Part shown: positions 1 through 6,672 of the stretch, in pieces
Layout: every line of letters starts with the position of its first letter
Position numbering within the stretch: position 1 is the first letter of the stretch
Assembly (NCBI GenBank): GCA_937907025.1
Contig: CALESJ010000032.1
Location: 1 to 13,209 of the forward strand
Direction: 5' to 3'
Origin: an uncultured Faecalibacterium sp.
GTDB lineage: Bacteria; Bacillota; Clostridia; Oscillospirales; Ruminococcaceae
Length of the DNA stretch: 13,209 nt
Notes under the pieces: generated by a model
The model's input: only the letters and a program-made list of their open reading frames with translations
Database searches by the model: none
What the model was told of the DNA's origin: nothing
Position numbers and translations under genes: made by a program

Positions 1-3
1 GAT

Positions 4-20
4 AGGCCCTTATAGGGCCT
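4..20. terminator. Second small hairpin beyond the lipoprotein gene
   Basis: A perfect 6-bp inverted repeat (AGGCCC / GGGCCT) with a 5-nt TTATA loop lies just beyond the stronger hairpin at 25-49. On either strand it has no U-tract inside the window, so on its own it is a weak terminator. It may be a back-up stem for transcripts leaving the lipoprotein gene or arriving from the left. The window edge prevents a firmer call. Confidence 0.35.
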
Positions 21-24
21 GTTC

Positions 25-50
25 AAACCACCCGTTCAACGGGTGGTTTT
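25..50 (-). terminator. Likely intrinsic terminator of the two-component/lipoprotein operon
   Basis: A perfect 10-bp stem (25-34 pairs with 40-49) encloses a 5-nt loop and starts 10 nt after the TAA of the lipoprotein gene. On the minus strand the stem ends in three T's and then G. On the plus strand it ends in TTTT, so it could serve a convergent gene to the left as well. Stem quality and position make a terminator the natural reading; the short U-tract limits certainty. Confidence 0.7.
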
Positions 51-58
51 GATTGGAA

Positions 59-1348
59 TTACAGGGCCATGGGCATGGCGCAGGTGATCTCCTCATAGTT
101 GGGATTCCCGGCAAAGAAGTCGGTCAGGGAGAGCAGCCCGATGCGGGCGCAGGCCTGCTCCATCTCCACGGTGGTGCCGTCTTCGGCCACGGAACTCACC
201 GGTGTGTAGGTCACCGCAAAGGTGCACAGCACCTTGTCCCCCACCACAGCGGCCAGGTCCAGGGGGCGTTTCAGTTCCCCGGCCATGTAGGAAAGGGGCA
301 GGGGCGCCAGAGTGCCGGTTTCCGGGTCCAGGGCGTAGCGGTCGGTGACGATATCGGTGTCTGACCCGGTGGCGTTGACCATCAGCCGGCCGTCCAGCAC
401 CGGCATCCGGCTGTCCAGGTTCACCAGCTTTTCGCCCTCGCCGGTACCCACCGTAAAGGGCCACTCCACGCTGACCTGCCCGGAACTGCCGTCGGGTTTC
501 AGCCAGCCGGCGCTGCCGCTCTCATCCATCCACAGGATGCGGTCCCCGTCCACCCCAAAACTGCGGGCCGGGTCGGCGTCGGTCCACTCCATCAGGTCGG
601 TATAGCTGCCGTCGGTGCTGTACAGCCGCAGATACCGGGTCCCGGCGCCGGAGGAGGAATCGGTCAGGTCATAGTATACACACAGGATGCCCCCGTCCAC
701 CACGCCTATGATGGTGTGGTTGGTGGTGGTGAACAGCCGCTGGGCCTCGCCGCCGGTCACCGGAATCCGGTACAGCCCGCCGGACAGCGCCGGGTCTTCG
801 GGGTCCTCCTCGGTGACGCAGAAATACACATACGTCCCGTCCCCCATGAACAGGGTATCCCCCACCGAAAGATAGGCGGTGGCGCTGCCCTCATACAGCA
901 GCTGCCGGTCGGAACCGTCCCGGGCGGCGGTGTACAAAACCGGCCAGTAATCCGGGGACCGGGCCGCCATAATGACCAGACGGTCCTCATTGAAGATTTT
1001 GACCCCGTACAGTATCTGACCATCGGGCAGGCAGGCGGTGCAGCTATCGGAATTATGGGTGCAGGCCGGGTCGGCGCACAGGGGGGCGGCGGTCAGGGTG
1101 GCGTAATCCACATAGTTCAGCCGGGACAGCCCCGCATCCAGGGAAGATCCGGCGGAGCAAAACCCCGCCTCATCCCCGGCGCGCAGCACATGCAGCCCGG
1201 CGGCACTTTCCGCCGCCGTTTCGGCGCCCGGGGTGGAAGAACTCCCGGCGGTGTCGGGGGTGCCTTCGGCGGCAGGCCGGGACGCGGGCGTCCCGCAGCC
1301 GGTGAGCAGGGCGGCGGCCAGGGCCAGACAGAACAGGCGTTGTTTCAT
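59..1348 (-). CDS. Secreted lipoprotein, probable beta-propeller (DUF5050-like), with a Cys/His cluster
   Basis: A 429-aa exported lipoprotein. The N-terminus is a lipoprotein signal: basic MKQR, a hydrophobic run, then lipobox LTGC with the lipidated Cys at residue 18. A low-complexity Ala/Ser/Thr/Pro linker follows to about residue 50. The rest is repetitive, with recurring aromatic, YxxDG- and GG-turn elements, as in beta-propeller lipoproteins of clostridia often labelled DUF5050. Residues 91-106 hold C-x4-C-x-H-x4-C-x2-C, a possible metal-binding or disulfide knot; similar Cys/His segments are, from memory, common near the N-terminus of this group. The start is supported by AAGGAGG (1358-1364) 9 nt upstream. 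It follows the 228-aa gene after 64 nt and is the last gene of the two-component unit. It probably sits on the outer face of the membrane; ligand and function are unknown. Confidence 0.75.
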   Translation of the reverse strand: MKQRLFCLALAAALLTGCGTPASRPAAEGTPDTAGSSSTPGAETAAESAAGLHVLRAGDEAGFCSAGSSLDAGLSRLNYVDYATLTAAPLCADPACTHNSDSCTACLPDGQILYGVKIFNEDRLVIMAARSPDYWPVLYTAARDGSDRQLLYEGSATAYLSVGDTLFMGDGTYVYFCVTEEDPEDPALSGGLYRIPVTGGEAQRLFTTTNHTIIGVVDGGILCVYYDLTDSSSGAGTRYLRLYSTDGSYTDLMEWTDADPARSFGVDGDRILWMDESGSAGWLKPDGSSGQVSVEWPFTVGTGEGEKLVNLDSRMPVLDGRLMVNATGSDTDIVTDRYALDPETGTLAPLPLSYMAGELKRPLDLAAVVGDKVLCTFAVTYTPVSSVAEDGTTVEMEQACARIGLLSLTDFFAGNPNYEEITCAMPMAL

Positions 1349-1412
1349 GGGTGGAACCCTCCTTGTTTTTGATGTTGCCTACATTCTGCCGCAGCCATGT
1401 GGCAAAGTTCTT

Positions 1413-2099
1413 TCAGAATCGGGGCTGTCCCTTCGCCAGTTCCAGATTGACCCAGCTTTCCGTGGCTGTGCAGCAGACAGTGGCCTGCGCTTTGGCCGAA
1501 TATAAAGCAGCGGTGTCGGCGGTGCCGGTATCCGCAGTTTCCCAGTCGCCCAGGCCGTCCACGCCCAGCAGCGCCAGCCAGGCCCGCAGCCGGGTTTCGG
1601 CGTCCAGGTCACCGCCCACCGGCAGGGAAACGGAAACACACACCCCGGTGGTATCCTGCCGGGTCAGGTACAGCCCGGCGGTGGTATCTGTCCCGAACCA
1701 TTGCAGGCTCAGGGCCTGCAGGCGGCCGTCATCCCGGCGGGCAAACTGGTCCGGGGTCCGGGCCAGCAGGGTGTCCAGGTCGGCCTTTTCACGGGCGGAG
1801 ATCACCCCCGCGTCCGCCAGTTCACCCAGGGGCCCGGCGGCTTCGGCGCAGAAGTCGGCCGGGTCGGGCTCGGGCTGTTCCACGGCGGTGTCGGAGGCCG
1901 CTGCCGCCGTGCCGGCGTGCAGTTCATACAGTACCGGGATGGCCCGGGCGTCCTCGTCCAGGGCCCCCGCTACGGCAGGACGGGGGTGGACGGCACTCAT
2001 GCGGCGGGCGTCGGCCAGCCGGGCCCACAGGGCCGGGGTCCCCAGCAGGGTGGCGCACACCAGCAGCGCGCCCACCGTGGGCAAAAATCCTCGTTTCAT
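1413..2099 (-). CDS. Membrane-anchored protein of unknown function, coupled to the histidine kinase
   Basis: A 228-aa protein I do not recognise. Residues 5-26 form one hydrophobic segment after MKR, so it is an N-terminally anchored or secreted protein; there is no lipobox Cys. Residues 27-80 are Ala/Asp/Pro-rich and probably flexible. Residues about 80-225 look folded, with a helical stretch (about 84-125), then a strand-rich part and a cysteine pair at 209-210. The start overlaps the kinase stop as ATGA (2096-2099) and has AAGGAGG (2107-2113) 7 nt upstream, so it is translated with the kinase. This coupling suggests an envelope partner, sensor accessory or anti-activator of the kinase, but that is inference from position only. 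Confidence 0.7.
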   Translation of the reverse strand: MKRGFLPTVGALLVCATLLGTPALWARLADARRMSAVHPRPAVAGALDEDARAIPVLYELHAGTAAAASDTAVEQPEPDPADFCAEAAGPLGELADAGVISAREKADLDTLLARTPDQFARRDDGRLQALSLQWFGTDTTAGLYLTRQDTTGVCVSVSLPVGGDLDAETRLRAWLALLGVDGLGDWETADTGTADTAALYSAKAQATVCCTATESWVNLELAKGQPRF

Positions 2100-3505
2100 G
2101 ACTGTGCCTCCTTCAGCAGCAGCCGCACGGTGGTCCCGCGGCCCGGCTCGCTCTCAAATTCCAGGGTGCTGCCGTGGACCCGGGCAATCTCGGCGCACAG
2201 GCTCAGCCCCAGGCCGCTGCCCCCTGCCCGGCGGGCCCGGCTCTTGTCCACCATATAAAAAGGCTCGGTGATGCGGGGTAATTCCTCCGCCGTCATGCCG
2301 CAGCCGATGTCGGCGACGGAAATCTCCCAGCCGCCCTCCCGCCGCGTGCAGGCAAGATGCACGGCCCCGTCCTTCGGCCCGGCGTTGGCGGCGTTCAGCA
2401 CCAGATTCCGCACCAGGTCCCCCAGCAGCGGCCGGTCGGCCAGCACCACCGCGTCCCGGTCGCAGTCGGTGTGTACCTGCGCCGGAAAGTCCTCCGGCAG
2501 GCTGCGGCACACGTCCGCAAACACCAGCCGCACCGCCACCGGGACCAGGGGGACACTCTCTTTTTGCAGGCCCAGCAGTTGCAGCAGACGGCGGCTCAGG
2601 GATTCCAGCCGCCCTGCCTCGTGGTAGATGTAGTCGGCGGCCTGGCGGCGGCGCTCGGCGGGCTGTTCCCCCATGCGCAGCAGATCGGCGTAGCCCAGAA
2701 TGGAGGTCATGGGGGTCTTGAGCTCATGGGTGAACGCCGCCACAAACCGGCTCTGCCGGGCGGATTCCTGCCGCAGGGCGTCCATGCGGTTTTCCACCGT
2801 TTCGGCCATCTGGTTGAAATCCTGCCCCAGAGCGTCAAATTCCGCCTGCCCGCACAGGGAAACCCGGCGGGCATAGTCGCCATCGGCCATGGCCCGGGCG
2901 GCCGATTGCAGCGCCCGCAAAGGGCGGGTCATCCGGCGGGAAAACCAGGCTGCCGCCGACCCTGCCAGCACCAGGGCGGTGACTTCCAGCAGCAGATACT
3001 GCCGCAGCTGCCGGTCCCGCTCGGCGTACAGGGGCGCGATGTCGTAGGCGCTCACCAGCCACAGCCCGTCCAGACTGCCCTGCAAGGGCGAGGCCAGCAG
3101 CATGTACCGGGCGTCCCCCTCGGCGGTGTAGGTCAGTTCCCGGGGCCCGGCGGCAATGGCGGCCCGCTGGGCGGCGTAGCGCACGGCGGCGGGCAGGCTG
3201 GAATACAGGGTGGTGCCTTGTTCGTCCAGCACCGAAAAATAGAAGGGCTGGGCCCCCACAGCACTTTGCAGGGCCCCGGCGTAGCCCTGCACCGACCGGG
3301 CGGCGGTTACGGTGCTGCGGGCGCTGTCTGTGCGCAGGGTCTGCTCCAGAGTGCCGCGCTCCCGCTGGTGGAGGGCGGCGTTCTGGCTCTGGGCGCGCTG
3401 CAAAGCAAAGTCCAGGTTGCGGTCGATGGTCCACCCGCCGCCCAAAGACAGGGTCAGGCAGAGCAGCAGCAGAATACCCAGTGTCAGCTTGCGGGAAAAA
3501 GTCAT
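2096..3505 (-). CDS. Membrane sensor histidine kinase (HAMP-HisKA-HATPase)
   Basis: A 469-aa transmembrane histidine kinase that should autophosphorylate and pass phosphate to the response regulator encoded just upstream. In order: TM1 about 7-27; an extracytoplasmic sensor region of about 140 residues (28-168), possibly PAS/Cache-like around the strand pair at 86-104; TM2 about 169-189; HAMP about 190-242; HisKA with phospho-acceptor His260 in FTHELKTP; and the ATPase domain with N-box (NLVLNAANAG, 367-376), G1 DIGCGM (399-404), F-box EPFYMVDK (414-421) and G2 GGSGLGL (428-434). All catalytic motifs are intact. The frame stays open to 3640, but the true start is the ATG at 3503-3505. It overlaps the regulator stop as ATGA and has a GGAGGAG-type site at 3514-3523. 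The signal sensed cannot be deduced. Confidence 0.93.
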   Translation of the reverse strand: MTFSRKLTLGILLLLCLTLSLGGGWTIDRNLDFALQRAQSQNAALHQRERGTLEQTLRTDSARSTVTAARSVQGYAGALQSAVGAQPFYFSVLDEQGTTLYSSLPAAVRYAAQRAAIAAGPRELTYTAEGDARYMLLASPLQGSLDGLWLVSAYDIAPLYAERDRQLRQYLLLEVTALVLAGSAAAWFSRRMTRPLRALQSAARAMADGDYARRVSLCGQAEFDALGQDFNQMAETVENRMDALRQESARQSRFVAAFTHELKTPMTSILGYADLLRMGEQPAERRRQAADYIYHEAGRLESLSRRLLQLLGLQKESVPLVPVAVRLVFADVCRSLPEDFPAQVHTDCDRDAVVLADRPLLGDLVRNLVLNAANAGPKDGAVHLACTRREGGWEISVADIGCGMTAEELPRITEPFYMVDKSRARRAGGSGLGLSLCAEIARVHGSTLEFESEPGRGTTVRLLLKEAQS

Positions 3506-4167
3506 GGTGCATTCTCCTCCTCCAGCATGTAGCCGATGCGGGGCACCGTGCGGATGTGATTCTCCCACCCCAGTTTGCGCCGCAGCCGGGACATGTGGAT
3601 GTCCAGCGTGCGGTTGGACGGGTCGGCGTCCATGCCCCACACCAGTTCCAGCAGGGCGCTGCGGTACAGGGTGATGCCCCGGTTGTGGAGCAGGGCCAGC
3701 AGCAGGTCAAATTCATGGGGCGTCAGGGGCACCGGCACCCCGTTTTTGGCGGCGGTGCGGGCTTCCGGGTCCACCACCACGTCCCAGGCGCGCAGCAGGG
3801 TGTCCCGCCGCCCGGAATGACGCAGCACTCCCTCCACCCGGGCCAGCAGTTCCGGGGCCGCAAAGGGCTTTATGATGTAATCGTAGGCGCCCAGTTTCAG
3901 CCCGCGCACCCGGTCATTCACCCCGGTGCGGGCGGTGAGAAAGATCACCGGCGTGCCGGTGGGGCGGATGTAGTCCATGAGCTGGAAGCCGTCCACATCG
4001 GGCAGCATCACATCCAGCAAAATCAGGTCGAACCGCTGGGATTCGATGAGGTCGGCGGCCTCGCTGCCGCTGTGGGCCTGCACGCAGGGCAGCCCGATCT
4101 GGGACAGGGTAATGGAGATGAGTTCCGCGATGGGCACTTCGTCATCCACCACAAGTACCGGGTACAT
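3502..4167 (-). CDS. OmpR/PhoB-family response regulator
   Basis: A 221-aa DNA-binding response regulator, partner of the kinase that follows it. Receiver domain (residues 1-120): acidic pair Asp8-Asp9 in VLVVDDE, phospho-acceptor Asp52 in LLLDVMLPD, Thr78, and Lys100-Pro101. Winged-helix effector domain about 125-217: the NRTLDIHMSRLRRKL recognition-helix region and the RTVPRIGYML wing, both classic for OmpR-type regulators. The start is chosen at 4165-4167: AAGGAGG (4175-4181) is 7 nt away, whereas the ATG two codons further upstream (4171-4173) is only 1 nt from it. The gene is first in its operon and is preceded by direct repeats that could be its own binding site. Its regulon is not visible here. 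Confidence 0.93.
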   Translation of the reverse strand: MYPVLVVDDEVPIAELISITLSQIGLPCVQAHSGSEAADLIESQRFDLILLDVMLPDVDGFQLMDYIRPTGTPVIFLTARTGVNDRVRGLKLGAYDYIIKPFAAPELLARVEGVLRHSGRRDTLLRAWDVVVDPEARTAAKNGVPVPLTPHEFDLLLALLHNRGITLYRSALLELVWGMDADPSNRTLDIHMSRLRRKLGWENHIRTVPRIGYMLEEENAP

Positions 4168-4174
4168 GGTCATT

Positions 4175-4181
4175 CCTCCTT
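4175..4181 (-). promoter_or_regulatory. Ribosome binding site deciding the regulator start
   Basis: A perfect AAGGAGG on the minus strand. It sits 7 nt from the ATG at 4165-4167 but only 1 nt from the upstream ATG at 4171-4173, so the shorter protein (MYPVLVVDDE...) is the likely product. Confidence 0.75.
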
Positions 4182-4199
4182 GCCGCAGGATTTTTCCCC

Positions 4200-4236
4200 A
4201 GTATATCCCGCGTATGTTGCGGGAATCTTTCGGGAA
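4200..4236 (-). promoter_or_regulatory. Candidate promoter and OmpR-type operator of the two-component operon
   Basis: On the minus strand a -10 element TATACT (4205-4200) has no good -35 hexamer upstream (AGATTC at the 17-bp position). In its place are two direct repeats TTCCCG (4236-4231 and 4225-4220), 11 bp apart, about one helical turn. This arrangement is typical of OmpR/PhoB-class activator sites that overlap a weak -35. A 6-bp inverted repeat (TCCCGC / GCGGGA, 4206-4211 and 4219-4224) overlaps the proximal repeat and the spacer. Autoactivation by the downstream regulator is the simplest reading but is inference. Confidence 0.45.
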
Positions 4237-4240
4237 AACA

Positions 4241-4283
4241 GAAAAAGAGGGAACAGACCCCGGCGGGAGTCCGTTTCCTCTTT
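4241..4283 (-). terminator. Rho-independent terminator of the hyp operon
   Basis: A long hairpin starts 9 nt after the hypE stop codon. Its 18-nt arms (4283-4266 and 4261-4244 on the minus strand) enclose a 4-nt loop, with one A-C mismatch and two G-U pairs. The minus-strand transcript ends in CUCUUUUUC. It separates the hyp operon from the two-component operon and implies a separate promoter for the latter. On the plus strand the stem is followed by TTTGAG, a poorer terminator. Confidence 0.85.
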
Positions 4284-4292
4284 GAGAAAAAT

Positions 4293-5294
4293 TCAGCAGA
4301 TGCGGGGCAGCTGGGCGCCGGTGAGCTTGCCCAGAATCCGGCTGCCACCCAGGGCGGTGTGCAATACCACCTTGCCCGGGCGTTCGGTGCCCACGGTGCC
4401 GATGCGGCAGGCGCCTTCGCCCCCGGGCAGGGCCCGCAGGGCCGCCAGCACGGCGTCGGCGGATTCGGGAGCCACCACCGCCAGCATCCGGCCCTCACAG
4501 GCCGCATACAGCGGGTCCAGCCCCAGCAGATCGCAGGCGGCCGCCACCGGGGCATCCACCGGAATGGCGTCCTCCTCCAGGTCGATGCACAGCCCGCTGC
4601 CCTCCACGAACTCATTCAGGGTGGTGGCTACACCGCCCCGGGTGGGGTCCCGCAGCAGGTGTACCTCCCCGGCGGCCAGGGCGGCGGCGCTCAGCTCGTG
4701 CAGGGGGCGGCAGTCGCTGCGCAGGTCGCCCTCCACCGGCAGCTCGCCCCGGGCCATCATCACGGCGGCACCGTGGCAGCCCACGCTGCCGCTGACCAGA
4801 ACCGCATCCCCGGCACGCAGGGCACGGCGGCCCAGACCCGGGGCCCGCAGCACCCCGATGCCTGCCGTGTTGATGTACAGCCCGTCGACGCTGCCCCGCT
4901 CCACCACTTTGGTGTCCCCGGTAACGATCTGCACCCCGGCCTCTTTGGCGGTGCGGGCAATGGAATTGACCACCGTGCGCAGGTCGTCGGTGGGCAGGCC
5001 TTCCTCCAGAATCAGGGAAAGGCTCAGGTACAGCGGTTTGCCCCCGGCCATGCACACATCGTTGACGGTGCCGCACACCGCCAGCTTGCCGATGTCACCG
5101 CCCGGGAACTTCCAGGGGGTGACCACAAAACTGTCGGTAGAAAATACAGGCCGGCCGCCCAGGTCGGGCAGAACGGCCCCGTCGCCCAGGTCATTGAGGG
5201 CGGCATTGCCGAAAGCGGGCAGCAGGATCTCGTCGATGAGTTCGGCGGTGCGCAGACCGCCGCTGCCGTAATCCATGGTAATGATTGCTTGCAT
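4293..5294 (-). CDS. hypE: Hydrogenase maturation protein HypE (carbamoyl dehydratase)
   Basis: HypE, 333 aa. It receives a carbamoyl group from HypF on its C-terminal cysteine and dehydrates it with ATP to a thiocyanate, the CN- donor for the [NiFe] active-site iron. The sequence ends in the hallmark PRIC with Cys333 as the last residue, so the reactive tail is intact. Other PurM/AIR-synthase family signatures (residues from the chosen start) are MDYGSGG near 7-13, STDSFVVTP around 52-60, GTVNDVCMAG (75-84), VTGDTKVV (124-131), GCHGAAVM (172-179) and RDPTRGGVATTLNEF (about 215-229). The ATG at 5292-5294 is preferred because AGGAG (5304-5308) is 9 nt away; the ATG at 5301-5303 touches that site. 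It is the last gene of the hyp operon, 20 nt after hypD, with a strong terminator behind it. Confidence 0.96.
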   Translation of the reverse strand: MQAIITMDYGSGGLRTAELIDEILLPAFGNAALNDLGDGAVLPDLGGRPVFSTDSFVVTPWKFPGGDIGKLAVCGTVNDVCMAGGKPLYLSLSLILEEGLPTDDLRTVVNSIARTAKEAGVQIVTGDTKVVERGSVDGLYINTAGIGVLRAPGLGRRALRAGDAVLVSGSVGCHGAAVMMARGELPVEGDLRSDCRPLHELSAAALAAGEVHLLRDPTRGGVATTLNEFVEGSGLCIDLEEDAIPVDAPVAAACDLLGLDPLYAACEGRMLAVVAPESADAVLAALRALPGGEGACRIGTVGTERPGKVVLHTALGGSRILGKLTGAQLPRIC

Positions 5295-5314
5295 TGTTTC
5301 CATCTCCTAACGGT

Positions 5315-6427
5315 TCAGGCGTCGGCGGGGCGGTACTTCCAGGCGGCGGCACAGGCACCCTCGCCGGACACCATGCAGGGCCCCACCGGGTCCTCGGGAC
5401 GGCATACCTTGCCGAACAGCGGGCACTGTTCCGGGTGCAGCACGCCCCGGATGACCGACCCGCACCGGCAGCCCTGGGGCTCGGTGCCCCGGCGGCGGCA
5501 CAGCCCGTACCGGGCGGCGGCGTCATAGCGGGCGTATTCCGGGCGCAGGACCAGGCCACTGTCCGGAATCTCGCCCAGGCCCCGCCACAGGCTGTCGGCG
5601 GGCTGAAAGACCTTATCCGCCACGGCCCGGGCGGCGGCGTTGCCGTCGGCCGTGACCAGCCGGGAATACTCGTTCTCCAGCGCAGGGGCGCCGTCGCACA
5701 CCATGCCCACCAGCCGCCAGACCGAGTACAGCACATCCCCGGCCTCAAACCCGCTGACCACGGCGGGCAGGCTGTATTCCCGGGGCAGGAACCCGAAAGC
5801 GTCCACCCCGGTGATGGCGGCCACATGGCCGGGGCACAGCAGGGCATCCACCCCGCAGTCGGGGGCATTCAGCAGGGAGCGCAGGGCCGGTTCGGTGCGC
5901 TTGAGCAGGCAGAACACCGAAAAATTGTCCAGCCCGCTCTCGGCCGCGTCCAGCACACAGGCGGCGGTGCCGGGGGTGGTGGTTTCAAACCCCACGCCCA
6001 GGAACACCACCTCCCGGTCCGGGTTGGCACGGGCCAGGTCCACCGCATCGGCGGCGGAGTAGACGGTGCGCACATCGGCGCCGCCGGCCCGGCGGTGCAA
6101 AAGGGTATCCCCCCGCAGACTGCCCGGCACCCGCATCAGGTCCCCGTAGGTGGCCACGATGAGCCCGGGATGTTCGCACAGGTCCAGTGCGGCGTCAATG
6201 TCCCCGGCGGGGGTCACGCACACCGGGCATCCCGGGCCGGAGATCAGCTCCACCCCCGGGGCCAGCAGGCTGCGCAGCCCCGCCTTGGCAATGGCCATGG
6301 TGTGGGTGCCGCAGATCTCCATAATGCGCACGGGGGCACGGTTTTCGGTGCGGCGGCGGATGTCCCGCACCAGTTCCGCGGCCCCGGCGGGGTTGCGGAA
6401 GGCGTTCAGCCAATCATCACAGGGCAT
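5315..6427 (-). CDS. hypD: Hydrogenase maturation protein HypD (Fe-S scaffold)
   Basis: HypD, 370 aa. The iron-sulfur protein that with HypC forms the scaffold on which Fe(CN)2CO is assembled. Conserved motifs are present: EICGTHT with Cys39, GPGCPVC with Cys67 and Cys70, GVGFETTTP (145-153) and LCPGHV (197-202). The C-terminal part has the cysteines for the [4Fe-4S] cluster region (Cys320, 322, 335, 342, 351, 359). The start is the ATG at 6425-6427. The frame can be extended to a TTG at 6440-6442, but the intervening codons contain AGGAGG (6434-6439), which is the ribosome binding site 6 nt from the ATG. The start therefore overlaps the last 11 nt of hypC, consistent with coupled synthesis of the HypC-HypD pair. 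Confidence 0.96.
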   Translation of the reverse strand: MPCDDWLNAFRNPAGAAELVRDIRRRTENRAPVRIMEICGTHTMAIAKAGLRSLLAPGVELISGPGCPVCVTPAGDIDAALDLCEHPGLIVATYGDLMRVPGSLRGDTLLHRRAGGADVRTVYSAADAVDLARANPDREVVFLGVGFETTTPGTAACVLDAAESGLDNFSVFCLLKRTEPALRSLLNAPDCGVDALLCPGHVAAITGVDAFGFLPREYSLPAVVSGFEAGDVLYSVWRLVGMVCDGAPALENEYSRLVTADGNAAARAVADKVFQPADSLWRGLGEIPDSGLVLRPEYARYDAAARYGLCRRRGTEPQGCRCGSVIRGVLHPEQCPLFGKVCRPEDPVGPCMVSGEGACAAAWKYRPADA

Positions 6428-6641
6428 GGATGGCCTCCTCAATGCAGGCCAGGTTTTCGGCCGCCTGTTCGGGGGTCAGCTTCTCAATGGCGAACCCCGC
6501 ATGGACCATCACATAGTCCCCCACCGCGATGTCGGGCAGAAAATCCACCCGCACCTTCTGGGTCAGCCCGGCGGCTTCCCCCACGGCGTGTTTTTTATCT
6601 TCTTCCAGCGAAACGATCTTCAACGGAACTGCAAGACACAT
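6417..6641 (-). CDS. hypC: Hydrogenase assembly chaperone HypC
   Basis: HypC/HybG-family chaperone, 74 aa, the normal size. It binds HypD and carries the Fe(CN)2CO unit to the hydrogenase large subunit precursor. The N-terminal MCLAVP is the family signature; Cys2 is the essential residue, exposed once Met1 is removed. The internal VRVDFLPDIAVGDYVMVHAGFAIEKL segment (31-55) matches the conserved beta-barrel part of HypC. GGGAGGG (6649-6655) is about 8 nt upstream. It lies 31 nt after hypF and overlaps hypD. Only one HypC/HybG-type gene is seen, so this copy probably serves the divergent Ech hydrogenase. Confidence 0.96.
   Translation of the reverse strand: MCLAVPLKIVSLEEDKKHAVGEAAGLTQKVRVDFLPDIAVGDYVMVHAGFAIEKLTPEQAAENLACIEEAIHAL
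6434..6439 (-). promoter_or_regulatory. Ribosome binding site of hypD inside hypC
   Basis: AGGAGG on the minus strand lies within the 3' end of hypC, 6 nt before the hypD ATG (6425-6427). It settles the hypD start and argues against initiation at the TTG immediately upstream of it. Confidence 0.8.
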
Positions 6642-6672
6642 GCAGCAACCCTCCCGAAATCAAAAATACGGT

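Noticed and set aside
1365..1412. Possible hairpin or promoter between the 228-aa gene and the lipoprotein gene
   Set aside because: Only 4-5 bp imperfect stems and no convincing -10/-35 pair; the 64-nt gap is compatible with a continuous transcript.
2357..3532. 391-codon plus-strand frame opposite the histidine kinase
   Set aside because: Gly/Gln/His-rich shadow translation with no ribosome binding site; the minus strand carries all kinase motifs.
3506..3640. 45-codon extension of the histidine kinase into the response regulator
   Set aside because: The added residues are His/Pro/Gly-rich and read out of frame through the regulator gene. The ATG at 3503-3505 has a good site, an ATGA junction and precedes the first membrane helix.
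6428..6442. Five-codon N-terminal extension of HypD from a TTG start
   Set aside because: The extension codons contain AGGAGG at 6434-6439, which is the ribosome binding site for the ATG at 6425-6427; a start placed in front of it would have no site of its own.
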